Of a DNA stretch of 64,000 nucleotides, positions 33,109 to 41,387 are shown in pieces. The notes below the pieces were generated by a model. It searched no databases. It saw only the letters and a list, made by a program, of their open reading frames with translations, and was not told the DNA's origin. The DNA is from Microbacterium sp. SORGH_AS_0888. Its GTDB lineage: Bacteria; Actinomycetota; Actinomycetes; Actinomycetales; Microbacteriaceae. Position 1 is the stretch's first letter; the number at the start of each line of letters is the position of its first letter. Made by a program: the position numbers and the translations under genes. The stretch lies in contig NZ_JAUTAZ010000001.1 in NCBI RefSeq assembly GCF_030818905.1, positions 2,604,001 to 2,668,000 of the forward strand. Direction: 5' to 3'.

Positions 33109-33798
33109 GTGGCGACGGGGGCGGACTGGCGGGCGGAGCTGAGCGCGCGGGCGCCGGCGGACTGGCCCGCGTATCTGGACGCGAACTCGGGGCTTCCGGG
33201 GCCTCGCGCGAACCTGACGCTCGTGCAGGCGGTGGCGATCGCCGCGGACGCCGAGGCGATCGAGGTCCTGCTGGCCGACGGCGGCGAGTACGCCGTGCTG
33301 TGCGCGGCGGCCGCGATCGGCGCGCGGGCGGATGAGGCGGCACGCGAGCCCGCGGCGCGTGCGCTGGCCGTGGACGAGCGCTGGCGCGTGCGGGAGGGGG
33401 TGGCGCTCGGTCTGCAGCTGCTCGGCGACCGCGACCCCGCCGGTCTCATCGAGATCGTGCGGCGGTGGGTCGACGATCCCGACCCGCTCGTGGAGCGTGC
33501 GGCGGTGGCGGCGATCTGCGAGCCGCGCTTGCTGCGCTCGCCGGATGCGGCGGCCGCGGCGATCGAGGTGTGCCGGCGCGCGACGCGGAACCTCGTCGCC
33601 CTGCCGCCGGAGCGGAGGAAGCGGGCGGATGCGCGCACGCTGCGGCAGGCGCTCGGCTACTGCTGGAGCGTGGCGGTCGCGGCCGATCCCGCCGCCGGGC
33701 TCGACGTGTTCCTGGCCCTGGATGCGTCCGATCCCGATGTCGCGTGGATCGTGGACCAGAACCGGCGCAAGAAGCGCCTGGCATCCCTGCTGCCGTGA
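33109..33798 (+). CDS. HEAT-repeat-like protein
   Basis: 229 residues from GTG 33109. Repeating helical pairs such as AVAIAADAEAIEVLLADGGE, AARALAVDERWRVREGVALG and DPDPLVERAAVAAICEP suggest HEAT/ARM-like repeats, as in small solenoid proteins (DNA alkylation repair or phycobilin-lyase-type). The AlkD catalytic features are not evident. It is soluble and basic at the end (NRRKKRLASLLP). Function is unknown. Confidence 0.65.
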   Translation: MATGADWRAELSARAPADWPAYLDANSGLPGPRANLTLVQAVAIAADAEAIEVLLADGGEYAVLCAAAAIGARADEAAREPAARALAVDERWRVREGVALGLQLLGDRDPAGLIEIVRRWVDDPDPLVERAAVAAICEPRLLRSPDAAAAAIEVCRRATRNLVALPPERRKRADARTLRQALGYCWSVAVAADPAAGLDVFLALDASDPDVAWIVDQNRRKKRLASLLP

Positions 33799-33826
33799 GG
33801 CGGGGCGTCGCGTCGAGCCCGTGCGG

Positions 33827-34196
33827 TCAGGCGCGGTCGTGGAGCGTGATCTGGTAGCCGTCGGGGTCGGCGAAGGTGAACGTGCGGCCGAACGGTCCGT
33901 CGATCGGGGCCGCGACGATCGTGTGGCCGTCGGCGACGAGTGCGTCGTGGATCTCCTGGACGCCCGTCGCGTGGAGCCAGATCGCGGCGCCGACGCCCGG
34001 CTGGGGGATCGCGTCGAGGTCGGTGCCGGGGGACGACATCCCGCACCGCGAAGGCCACGGGCGTGGTGTCGAAGACGACGGCGTGCGGCGGGCCGGCGGG
34101 GGAGCGGACGAGCCCGAGGTAGGTCTCGTAGAAGGTCTGCGAGACATCGAGGTCGCGCACCTGGAGGGAGATGAAGTCGGGGCCGGTGACGGGCAT
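33827..34196 (-). pseudogene. VOC (glyoxalase/bleomycin resistance) family protein, frameshifted
   Basis: The first 55 residues (MPVTGPDFISLQVRDLDVSQ... to about position 34030) and the last 65 (TDLDAIPQPGVGAAIWLHAT... FTFADPDGYQITLHDRA) are both classical VOC halves but lie in different frames. The break is at the C5 run (plus strand GGGGG, 34028-34032); removing one base joins them as VVPGTDLDA. The joined protein would be about 122 residues, usual for the family. It is divergent from the MarR gene, whose operators lie between them, so it may be a MarR-controlled detoxification gene. Either a true mutation or a sequencing error. Confidence 0.75.
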
Positions 34197-34214
34197 GGGG
34201 TGTTCCTTCCTTTT

Positions 34215-34257
34215 TGTCAGTTATCTGACATAGCGACTGTATGTCAGAATACTGACA
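34215..34257. promoter_or_regulatory. Two identical-arm palindromes, MarR operators
   Basis: TGTCAG-TTAT-CTGACA (34215-34230) and TGTCAG-AATA-CTGACA (34242-34257), 27 bp centre to centre, between the divergent VOC and marR genes. The second overlaps the marR start codon, so it would block its own translation initiation region or promoter. Confidence 0.75.
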
Positions 34258-34727
34258 TGAGTCAAGCCGGCATCGACCTGGACACCTCGATCGGCTACTT
34301 GCTGAAGGAGGCATCGAGCGTGCTGCGTGCGGCGATGGAGGACGTGCTGCGCCCGCTCGGGATGACGGTGACGCACTACTCGTGCCTGGAGCTGCTGGCG
34401 CAGCGTCCCGGTCTGTCGAACTCGGAGCTCGCGCGGGGCACGTTCGTGACTCGGCAGTCGATGAACGTGCTGCTGCAGTCGCTGGAGCGCGCCGGCGAGG
34501 TGTCGCGGCCGGCGGAGGCCCCGGTGGGGCGGGCGCTGCCGGCGCGGCTCACACCGCATGGGCGCCGGCGGCTCGAGAAGGCGTCGGCGGCGGTGCGGTC
34601 GGTGGAGGTGCGGATGCTGGCGGAGCTGAGCGAGGCGGATCGGGCGGCGGCGCTCCGCATCCTGCGCAGCATCGTGAACTCGCTGCGGGACGCCAACGCC
34701 CAGGAGCCCGACACATCGCGGGAGTAG
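34257..34727 (+). CDS. MarR-family transcriptional regulator
   Basis: 156 residues from ATG 34257, which is the last base of the operator palindrome. Helix-turn-helix LSNSELARGTFVTRQSMNVL and wing with ARLTPHGRRRLEKASAAVR are typical of MarR. Divergent from the VOC gene, with two matching palindromes in the gap, it is most likely autoregulated and controls the VOC gene. No ligand is evident. The thioesterase gene follows 10 bases after its stop. Confidence 0.9.
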   Translation: MSQAGIDLDTSIGYLLKEASSVLRAAMEDVLRPLGMTVTHYSCLELLAQRPGLSNSELARGTFVTRQSMNVLLQSLERAGEVSRPAEAPVGRALPARLTPHGRRRLEKASAAVRSVEVRMLAELSEADRAAALRILRSIVNSLRDANAQEPDTSRE

Positions 34728-34737
34728 CGTTGTCGGC

Positions 34738-35196
34738 GTGACGGAATCCCAGTGGCACCCTTCTGAGGACGGCATCAACTTCCACACGCGCAAGTGGGTG
34801 AAGCCCGAGGACCTGAATGCGAACGGCACCCTGTTCGGGGGCAGCCTGCTGCGGTGGATCGATGAGGAAGCGGCGATCTACGCCATCATCCAGCTCGGCA
34901 ACTACCGCGTGGTCACGAAGCTGATCTCGGAGATCAACTTCGAGGCGTCGGCGCTGCAGGGCGATCTGATCGAGATGGGCCTGACGGCGACGCGCTTCGG
35001 GCGCACCTCGCTGACGATGCGCGCCGTGGTGCGCAACATGATCACGCGCAAGCGCATCCTCACGATCGAGCGGCTCGTGTTCGTGAGCGTCGATGAGAAC
35101 GGACAGCCGACGCCGCACGGCTACGACGAGATCACCTACAACCGCGACCGGATGCCGCGGGAGCACCCCGCGACGGGCAGCATCCGCATCGACTGA
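34738..35196 (+). CDS. Acyl-CoA thioesterase, hotdog fold
   Basis: 152 residues from GTG 34738. LNANGTLFGGSLLRWIDEEA carries the conserved NHxxTxFGG-like strand/helix with the catalytic Asp, and VVTKLISEINFEASALQGD the second strand; this is the YciA/ACOT type hotdog family. It should hydrolyse acyl-CoA in the cytoplasm. It is downstream of marR on the same strand and may be co-transcribed. Confidence 0.85.
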   Translation: MTESQWHPSEDGINFHTRKWVKPEDLNANGTLFGGSLLRWIDEEAAIYAIIQLGNYRVVTKLISEINFEASALQGDLIEMGLTATRFGRTSLTMRAVVRNMITRKRILTIERLVFVSVDENGQPTPHGYDEITYNRDRMPREHPATGSIRID

Positions 35197-35411
35197 CGTT
35201 CGGCTTCGGGCCGGGTCGGGGTCGTGCGCCCGGCGTCGGATCCGGACCCTCGCGTGTAGCCCACCGCGGACGTCACCGTTCTCGCGCGGGCCGTGACAAA
35301 ACTTCTGGCGCTGGATCTTTCGCGTATCGAAACACCGTCGAAACGACACAGGCGGAATCTGATTGCCACCGGAACAACTCTTTCGCGGAACCGACGGCAC
35401 TCGGAGGACGC

Positions 35412-36227
35412 ATGAGCGGCGCAGCAGGCGTCAGTCGCGGGTCCGTCCGCGCCTCCTCGGGTCACTCACGCAGAGCGTATGAGCTCGTGCGGGCGCGGAT
35501 CCGGTCGGGCTGGGTCCCCGCGAACGGTGTCCTGATCGAGAACGAGCTGATCCACTTGACGGGCCTGCCGCGGGCGAGCATCCGCCAGGCGCTGAACCGG
35601 CTCGCGGACGAGGGGCTGATCGCCCGGCAACGTCATTCCGGCACCCGCGTGCTCGGCGAGCAGTACCGGATCCCGGTCGACGACATCCTGCCGTCCCACA
35701 CCCCGCCCGGCTTCATGTATCGCAAGCTCTCGGACCGGGTGGTCCCCATGATCCCGCTCGTGCAAGCGGCGCTCGAGTGCGACGAGGCCGAGGTCGGAGT
35801 GGTCGAGCAGGTGTTCGAGCACGTGACGGCGGATGGTGCGGAACCGGTCGGGGTGCGCACGGCCTACTACCGGCCGGGCATCCACCAGCCGGAGTCGTGG
35901 CCGACCTGCCCCAGCCTGGAGTTCGCGTTCCGATACGTGTTCGGCGTCGCGCTCGGCGATGTCGAGACCGTGATCGGCGCCGTCGCGGCGGATGACGACG
36001 CCGCCGCCCTCCTGCACATCCCGGTGGGCATGCCCCTGCTGGTGAGGGAGCAGCGGTTCATCGACGTCGCCGGCGTCGTGCAGGAGTACAGCTTCTCGCA
36101 CTATCGCGCAGACCGTGTCTCCTTCCCGCTGCGGGACCGGACGGGGCGATTCTCCGGCGTGCTCGCGGCCGAGCCGGGCACACCCGAGCTCGTCGCCTAC
36201 CGGGAACGCGCGCTGTCGGTCCAGTGA
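35412..36227 (+). CDS. GntR/UTRA (HutC-type) transcriptional regulator
   Basis: 271 residues from ATG 35412 behind CGGAGGACGC. The winged-helix GntR domain (about 18-75) includes IENELIHLTGLPRASIRQAL and NRLADEGLIARQRHSGTRV. The C-terminal UTRA domain (about 100-260) has VREQRFIDVAGVVQEYSFSHY. HutC-type members bind small effector metabolites. It stands directly before the monooxygenase/ABC operon on the same strand and is the likely substrate-responsive regulator. A palindromic operator was not found. Confidence 0.85.
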   Translation: MSGAAGVSRGSVRASSGHSRRAYELVRARIRSGWVPANGVLIENELIHLTGLPRASIRQALNRLADEGLIARQRHSGTRVLGEQYRIPVDDILPSHTPPGFMYRKLSDRVVPMIPLVQAALECDEAEVGVVEQVFEHVTADGAEPVGVRTAYYRPGIHQPESWPTCPSLEFAFRYVFGVALGDVETVIGAVAADDDAAALLHIPVGMPLLVREQRFIDVAGVVQEYSFSHYRADRVSFPLRDRTGRFSGVLAAEPGTPELVAYRERALSVQ

Positions 36228-36418
36228 CGCGTGCGCGGCGGCGCGGTCGCCGACGCGCACCGTACCGCCGGCTTCTCGGCGTTATTGCTGCGTGATCCCT
36301 GTCTTTCCGCGGCTTCGCGGGGCGAAAACGCGGCGTAAAAGCGGAGCAATTCCGGCGATTTCTCCGTCGGACACACTGACTGCACACCGCAACCGCGCAA
36401 GACGGAAGGAGGGATCCG

Positions 36419-37729
36419 ATGTTTCATCTCGGCTGGTTTCTCGGCAACGGCTTCGGCATTCAGCCCTGGCACACGACCTTCTCGGGTCGGGGCATGACCG
36501 AGTGGATGAAGCCCGACCTCTACCGCGACCTGACCAGCTCGCTCGAACGCGGCGGGTACGACTACGTCTTCATCGAGGACACGTCCATGGTGGAGGACAC
36601 CTACGGCGGCTCGGCGGAGACGACTCTGCGGCGGGGGTTCATGGCGCCGAAGAACGATCCCATGCCGCTCGTGCCCCTGATGGTCCAGCACTCCCGGCAC
36701 ATCGGCGTGATCGCCACGCTCTCGACGACGCAGTACCCGCCGTATCTCGCCGCCCGTCAGGGCGTCACCCTCGATCACCTGACCGAGGGGCGTTTCGGGA
36801 TGAACATCGTCACGAGCGTCACGCACCGCGTGGGGCAGAACTTCGGGCTCGACAAGCTGCCCCCTCACGACGAGCGCTACGCGCGGGCCGCCGAGTGGAT
36901 GGATGTCGTCGGCAAGCTGTGGAGCTCGTGGGGCGAGGATGCCCTGGTCCTCGACCCGGCGGTGCCTCGTTACGCCGACCACACGAAGGTCGCCCCGATC
37001 GACCACCGGGGCGAGCACTTCTCCGTCCGCGGTCCGCTCAACACCGTGCCGGGTCCGCAGCGACGGCCGGTGATCGCGCAGGCGGGCAACTCCGTGCCGG
37101 GTCGTGAGCTGGCGGCCGCGTACGCCGACACGATGCTGGCGATGGGCCGCGACGTCGCGCAGATGAAGGCGTTCCGCCAGGACATGCGGGCCCGCGCCGC
37201 CGCCCACGGGCGGAACCCCGACGACCTCAAGGTCATGTTCCTCGTCACGCCCATGCTGGGCGAGACCGACGCCCACGCGCGCGAACGCGAGGAGGAGCGC
37301 GTGCGGTACATGAGCTCGGACGCCGCGATCGAGCGCGCGCTGTGGGAGCTGTCGTACATCTCCGGCGGCGAGGTCGACTTCGCGTCCTTCGATCTCGACG
37401 CGAAGATGCCCGACATCATCGGCAACGGCGAGCAGAGCTCGATGCGCCAGTACGTCACCGGCAACGAGGACAAGACGCTGCGGGATGTCGTGACCTCGGT
37501 GCGCCAGATCGGCGACCTCGGGCTGATCGGCTCCCCGGACACCGTCGCCGCGATGATGGGCGAGCTCATGGCCGAGGTCGGGGGCGACGGCTTCCTCTTC
37601 TACCCCGAGGTCACCCGTCGCACGATCGCGGAGTACGCGGACGGTCTGAGTCCCGCCCTCCGTCGCCGCGGGCTGATCCGCGACGGCTACGACCACGCGA
37701 CGCTGCGCGAGAACCTGCGGGCGTTCTGA
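36419..37729 (+). CDS. FMN-dependent monooxygenase, NtaA/SnaA/DszA family (LLM)
   Basis: 436 residues starting MFHLGWFLGNGFGIQPW, the typical start of this luciferase-like branch. Conserved blocks are DYVFIEDTSMV, GVTLDHLTEGRFGMNIVTS (flavin/phosphate region), FSVRGPLNTVPGPQ and VIAQAGNSVPGRELAAAYAD. It oxidises a small S-, N- or C-containing substrate using FMNH2 from a reductase, here probably the protein at 44483. The 3' TGA overlaps the ATG of the ABC ATPase gene. A second homolog is at 43139. Confidence 0.9.
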   Translation: MFHLGWFLGNGFGIQPWHTTFSGRGMTEWMKPDLYRDLTSSLERGGYDYVFIEDTSMVEDTYGGSAETTLRRGFMAPKNDPMPLVPLMVQHSRHIGVIATLSTTQYPPYLAARQGVTLDHLTEGRFGMNIVTSVTHRVGQNFGLDKLPPHDERYARAAEWMDVVGKLWSSWGEDALVLDPAVPRYADHTKVAPIDHRGEHFSVRGPLNTVPGPQRRPVIAQAGNSVPGRELAAAYADTMLAMGRDVAQMKAFRQDMRARAAAHGRNPDDLKVMFLVTPMLGETDAHAREREEERVRYMSSDAAIERALWELSYISGGEVDFASFDLDAKMPDIIGNGEQSSMRQYVTGNEDKTLRDVVTSVRQIGDLGLIGSPDTVAAMMGELMAEVGGDGFLFYPEVTRRTIAEYADGLSPALRRRGLIRDGYDHATLRENLRAF

Positions 37730-38599
37730 TGACCACGTTCACCGCTCCGCCCTCGGGGATCCGGGACCCTGCCGCGGGCCTCGTGCTCGAGAACCTGACG
37801 GTGTCGTACGACGGCCACGCGGCGGTGGAGAACGCCTCGCTGCGGATCGGGCCCGGGGAGCGCTGCGCGATCATCGGCGAGTCCGGCTCGGGCAAGACGA
37901 CGGTGTGCATGGCCGCATCCGGGTTCCTGCCCCGCACCGCCACGATCGTCGCGGCGCGCCGGGAGTTCGAGGGGCAGCCGATCGGCGCGGTGAAGCAGAA
38001 GACCCTGATCGCTCCCCGCGTGCCCGGGATCGTGACGATCTTCCAGGACGCGATGGCCTCGCTCGACCCGGTCAGCACCGTGGGGCACCAGTTCCGCTCG
38101 GTGCTTCGCGGTGTGGAGCGACAGCGGCGCGCGGCGATGAAGCGCCGCGCCCGCGAGCTGCTGATATCGGTCGGCCTGACGGACCTGGACCGCATCTGGG
38201 CGTCGCGGCCGGGGAACCTGTCGGGCGGCATGCGGCAGCGGGTCATGATCGCGCTCGCGCTGGCGGCGGAGCCGCGGCTGGTGATCGCCGACGAGCCCAC
38301 GAGCGCGCTCGACGCCTCCGTGGCGCGCGAGACGATGGAGGTGCTGAGCCGGCTCACCGCGTCCACCGGCGCGAGCCTGCTCATCGTCTCGCACGACATC
38401 GCGCTGTGCGCCCGGTACGTCGACCGGCTGATCGTGATGCGCGGCGGAGCGATCGTCGACCGGCTCACGCCGAAGGAGCTGCGGGAGCGGCCGGTGGGCG
38501 AGTCGTACGCGCGGGGGCTGCTCGACAGCATTCCCCACGATGGACAACTGGGATGTCGGGCGTCTGGCCTCGATCGAAGGGCGGTCGGTCGATGCTTGA
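37729..38599 (+). pseudogene. ABC transporter ATPase (DppD-type), frameshift near the 3' end
   Basis: ATP-binding protein with GESGSGKTT (Walker A), LSGGMRQRV (signature), LVIADEPTSALD (Walker B) and SHDIALCARYVDR (H-loop). The raw frame runs on to 38907 through the next gene. Removing one C from the run at 38533-38536 gives the ending DNWDVGRLASIEGRSVDA and a TGA at 38597-38599 that overlaps the next start, the usual arrangement. Thus the sequence as given has one extra base. All catalytic motifs precede the break, so even the run-on protein might be partly functional. It overlaps the monooxygenase by three bases. It may be intact in the real genome. Confidence 0.75.
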
Positions 38600-39356
38600 G
38601 CTCGTCGATGTCCGTCGGGTCTTCCGCGTCGGGATCGAGTCGCACGTGGCTCTGGCGGACGTCTCGTTCGAGGTCGGCGCGGGCGAACGCGTGGGGATCA
38701 TCGGCGAGTCCGGGTCCGGGAAGTCGACGCTCGTGCGTCTCGCGCTGGGGCTGGACCGCCCGGACGGCGGAGTCGTGCGGTACGAGGGGACGTCGGTGGC
38801 CGAGATGGGCCGGCGGGACCTGCTCGCGTACCGGCGCGCCGTGCAGTGGATCGGGCAGGACACGGGAGGCGCGTTCAACCCGCGGTGGACCGTGCGCCAG
38901 ACCATGATGCGGGTGAACTCGCGGCTCTGCGGGCTGAGCCGGGAGGAGGCGACGTCGCGCATCGAGGGGCTGACGGCGCGGATGGGGCTGGATCCGGCCC
39001 TGCTGGATCGTCGGCCCGGCGCGCTCTCCGGCGGACAGCGTCAGCGCTTCGCGATCGTCCGTGCCGTGCTGCCGCGGCCCCGGCTGCTGCTCGCCGACGA
39101 GGCCGTCTCCGCGCTGGACGTGTCGGTGCAGGCCGTGGTCCTCAATCTGCTCCGGGAGTACTGCGAGGACGAGGGGTGCGCCCTGTTGTTCGTCTCGCAC
39201 GGGCTGCCCGCCACCGCGTTCATGACGACGCGGATCCTCGTCATGCGCGCCGGCCGCGTCGTCGAGTCCGGGCCCACGGCCCAGGTGCTCAGAGACCCCC
39301 AGCACGACTACGCCCGAGCCCTCGTGGACGCCTACACCTATTCGGAGGACGCATGA
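38592..39356 (+). CDS. ABC transporter ATPase (DppF/OppF-type)
   Basis: 254 residues from ATG 38592. Walker A GESGSGKST, signature LSGGQRQRF, Walker B RLLLADEAVSALD (Ala for the usual Pro after Glu) and SHGLPATAFM as H-loop. Shorter than most OppF (about 300), lacking the C-terminal oligopeptide domain but complete in the nucleotide-binding domain. It pairs with the ATPase before it to energise the permeases. Stop and permease start overlap by four bases. Confidence 0.85.
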   Translation: MLELVDVRRVFRVGIESHVALADVSFEVGAGERVGIIGESGSGKSTLVRLALGLDRPDGGVVRYEGTSVAEMGRRDLLAYRRAVQWIGQDTGGAFNPRWTVRQTMMRVNSRLCGLSREEATSRIEGLTARMGLDPALLDRRPGALSGGQRQRFAIVRAVLPRPRLLLADEAVSALDVSVQAVVLNLLREYCEDEGCALLFVSHGLPATAFMTTRILVMRAGRVVESGPTAQVLRDPQHDYARALVDAYTYSEDA

Positions 39357-40408
39357 GCATCGCCGACGCCGCCGTTCACGCATGGCGGTCGCAGCTGTGG
39401 TGGCTTCGCCGGCTCGTGATGATCCCGGTCTACCTGTTCCTGTTCTGCGTCGTGCTCTTCTTTCTCGTCCGCGCGATCCCGGGCGACCCCGTGACCAATG
39501 CCACGGGCGGGCAGAACATCACCCAGGAGCAGTACGCGCGGATGCAGGAGGCGATGGGCCTGGGCGGCTCGCTCTGGGACCAGCTGCTCGCCTATCTCGG
39601 GCGTCTGGTGACGGGCGATCTGGGCACGTCTTTCAGCACGGGCGCGCTGGTCTCCGACGACCTCGCCCGGGTGATCCCCGGAACCGTGCAGAACGCGCTG
39701 CTCGCGGCGGTGGGCATTGTCCTGCTCGGCGTCGCGGCGGGAACGATCGTGCTCTGGCGCCCTTCGAGCGTGGCTGGCCGGGTGGTGACGTTCGTCGCCC
39801 GCGCGGCCGGCGCCGTGCCCGACTTCGTGCTCGGGATCTTCGGCATCCTCGTGTTCTTCGTGATCCTGCGGGTGGCTCCGGCGCCCATCGGGCTGTTCGA
39901 CGTCGTGCTCCTGCCGCCGCCGACGATCACCGGGTTCAGTCTCATCGACTCCGCGCTCGCCGGACGGTGGGACGTCTGGCTCTCGATCGTGAACCATCTG
40001 TGGCTGCCGACGCTGACGCTCGTGCTCGCGTACGGTCCGATGCTCCTCAAGGTGCTCCTGCCCGGCCTGACAGAGAGCGCGGAGGCGGCACCGACGAAGT
40101 TCGCGGTCGCGACGGGTCAGCATCCGGCGGCCGTGATCTGGTCGGTGTGGCGGCGGGCGGCGCCGGCCGCGCTGGCCATGTTCGGCACGCTGTTCGGATT
40201 CCTGCTCGGCGGCGCCGTGATCATCGAGCAGCTGTTCGCCCTGCAGGGGAGCGCCCAGTACGCCGTGAACGCCGTCAAGCGCAGCGACTACGCCGCGCTG
40301 CAGGGGATCCTGCTGGCGATCGCCCTCATCTCGCTCCTCGTCTTCCTCGCGGTGGACATCGTCACCGGCATCCTCGATCCGCGCCGGCGGACCGTCGTCA
40401 CGAACTGA
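39353..40408 (+). CDS. ABC transporter permease (DppB-type)
   Basis: 351 residues with six membrane spans. The N-terminus after the first span has FFLVRAIPGDPVTN, a DppB hallmark; the EAA-like cytoplasmic loop is EAAPTKFAVATGQHPAAVIW. Typical for the first of two dipeptide/opine/nickel-type permeases. ATG 39353 overlaps the previous stop (ATGA). Specificity cannot be read from it. Confidence 0.9.
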   Translation: MSIADAAVHAWRSQLWWLRRLVMIPVYLFLFCVVLFFLVRAIPGDPVTNATGGQNITQEQYARMQEAMGLGGSLWDQLLAYLGRLVTGDLGTSFSTGALVSDDLARVIPGTVQNALLAAVGIVLLGVAAGTIVLWRPSSVAGRVVTFVARAAGAVPDFVLGIFGILVFFVILRVAPAPIGLFDVVLLPPPTITGFSLIDSALAGRWDVWLSIVNHLWLPTLTLVLAYGPMLLKVLLPGLTESAEAAPTKFAVATGQHPAAVIWSVWRRAAPAALAMFGTLFGFLLGGAVIIEQLFALQGSAQYAVNAVKRSDYAALQGILLAIALISLLVFLAVDIVTGILDPRRRTVVTN

Positions 40409-40434
40409 ACCGATCGTCCCAGGAGGCAGAGGTC

Positions 40435-41307
40435 ATGAGCGCTCTCGATATCGCAGACGGGCCCGCGGTGCGCGCGCGCCGCATGCGCAGGCTTCCGAGC
40501 GCCGGCACGGTGGTCGTCGTCGCGGGGCTCCTGCTGGTGCTGGTGCTCTGCGTCGTGGGGGACTCCCTGAGCCCGTGGCCGGCCACGAAGGTGATCGCGG
40601 CGCCGTACCTGCCGCCCGATGCGCAGCACCTCTTCGGCACGGACTCGGCGGGGATGGACGTCTTCGCCCGCACGGTCGCCGGGCTCCGCATCGACGTCGC
40701 GATCGGGGTGGCGACGGCGGTCGTGAGCACCGTGCTCGGCCTGCTGATCGGGCTGTGCGGCGGACTGGTCGAACGGTCGCGCAGCAGGATGCTCCGATTC
40801 GTCGGTCAGGTGATCTTCCGTGCGCTCGATCTGCTGCAGGCGCTCCCGGCCATCATCATCGGACTCGTGCTGGTCGCCTTCTTCGGGATCAGCCCGGTGA
40901 CGCTGATCGCCGCCATGGTCGTCGCGCTCACCCCCAACCAGGCCCGCCTGGTGCGGGCCGAGGTGCTCCGCGTCTCCGGCGAGGTCTACATCGAGAACGC
41001 GCGGGTCTCGGGCGAGTCGGTCCTGTCGACCGCGTTCCGCTACGTGCTGCCGAACTCGGCGTGGCCCGCGCTGGAGAACTCCACGCTCGTGTTCGCCTCC
41101 ACGGTCGCGCTCGTCGCCGGGCTCGGTTTCCTCGGCGTCGGGCTGGCCCCGCCGACGCCCGAGTGGGGCGCCATGATCTCGACGGAAGTCTCCGGTGTGC
41201 TCACCGGGTACTGGTGGCCCGTGCTGTTCCCCGCGGTCGCGATGATGCTCACCACCGTCCTCGTCGTCGCGCTCAACCGCCGGCTGGTCCGCGTGTCCTC
41301 TCCGTGA
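40435..41307 (+). CDS. ABC transporter permease (DppC-type)
   Basis: 290 residues from ATG 40435 behind AGGAGGCAGAGGTC. The DppC pattern PDAQHLFGTDSAGMDVFART is present after the first span, with the EAA loop IENARVSGESVLSTAFRYV. Six membrane spans in all. Completes the importer with 38592, 37729 and the binding protein at 41388. Confidence 0.9.
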   Translation: MSALDIADGPAVRARRMRRLPSAGTVVVVAGLLLVLVLCVVGDSLSPWPATKVIAAPYLPPDAQHLFGTDSAGMDVFARTVAGLRIDVAIGVATAVVSTVLGLLIGLCGGLVERSRSRMLRFVGQVIFRALDLLQALPAIIIGLVLVAFFGISPVTLIAAMVVALTPNQARLVRAEVLRVSGEVYIENARVSGESVLSTAFRYVLPNSAWPALENSTLVFASTVALVAGLGFLGVGLAPPTPEWGAMISTEVSGVLTGYWWPVLFPAVAMMLTTVLVVALNRRLVRVSSP

Positions 41308-41387
41308 CGCGCTCGCCGGTCCGCTTCCTCCCGACTCGCACCGCTCCGCCCCTCAGCTGCACCCCCACCCACTAAAGGAGTCTCGTC

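Noticed and set aside
36197..37696. A 499-residue minus-strand frame opposite the first monooxygenase
   Set aside because: Antisense shadow; the plus-strand frame has family motifs from end to end.
39382..41307. A 641-residue plus-strand frame across both permeases
   Set aside because: It is in a different frame from the two permease genes over the first part, and joins the second in frame only after 40435; the first part is a shadow.
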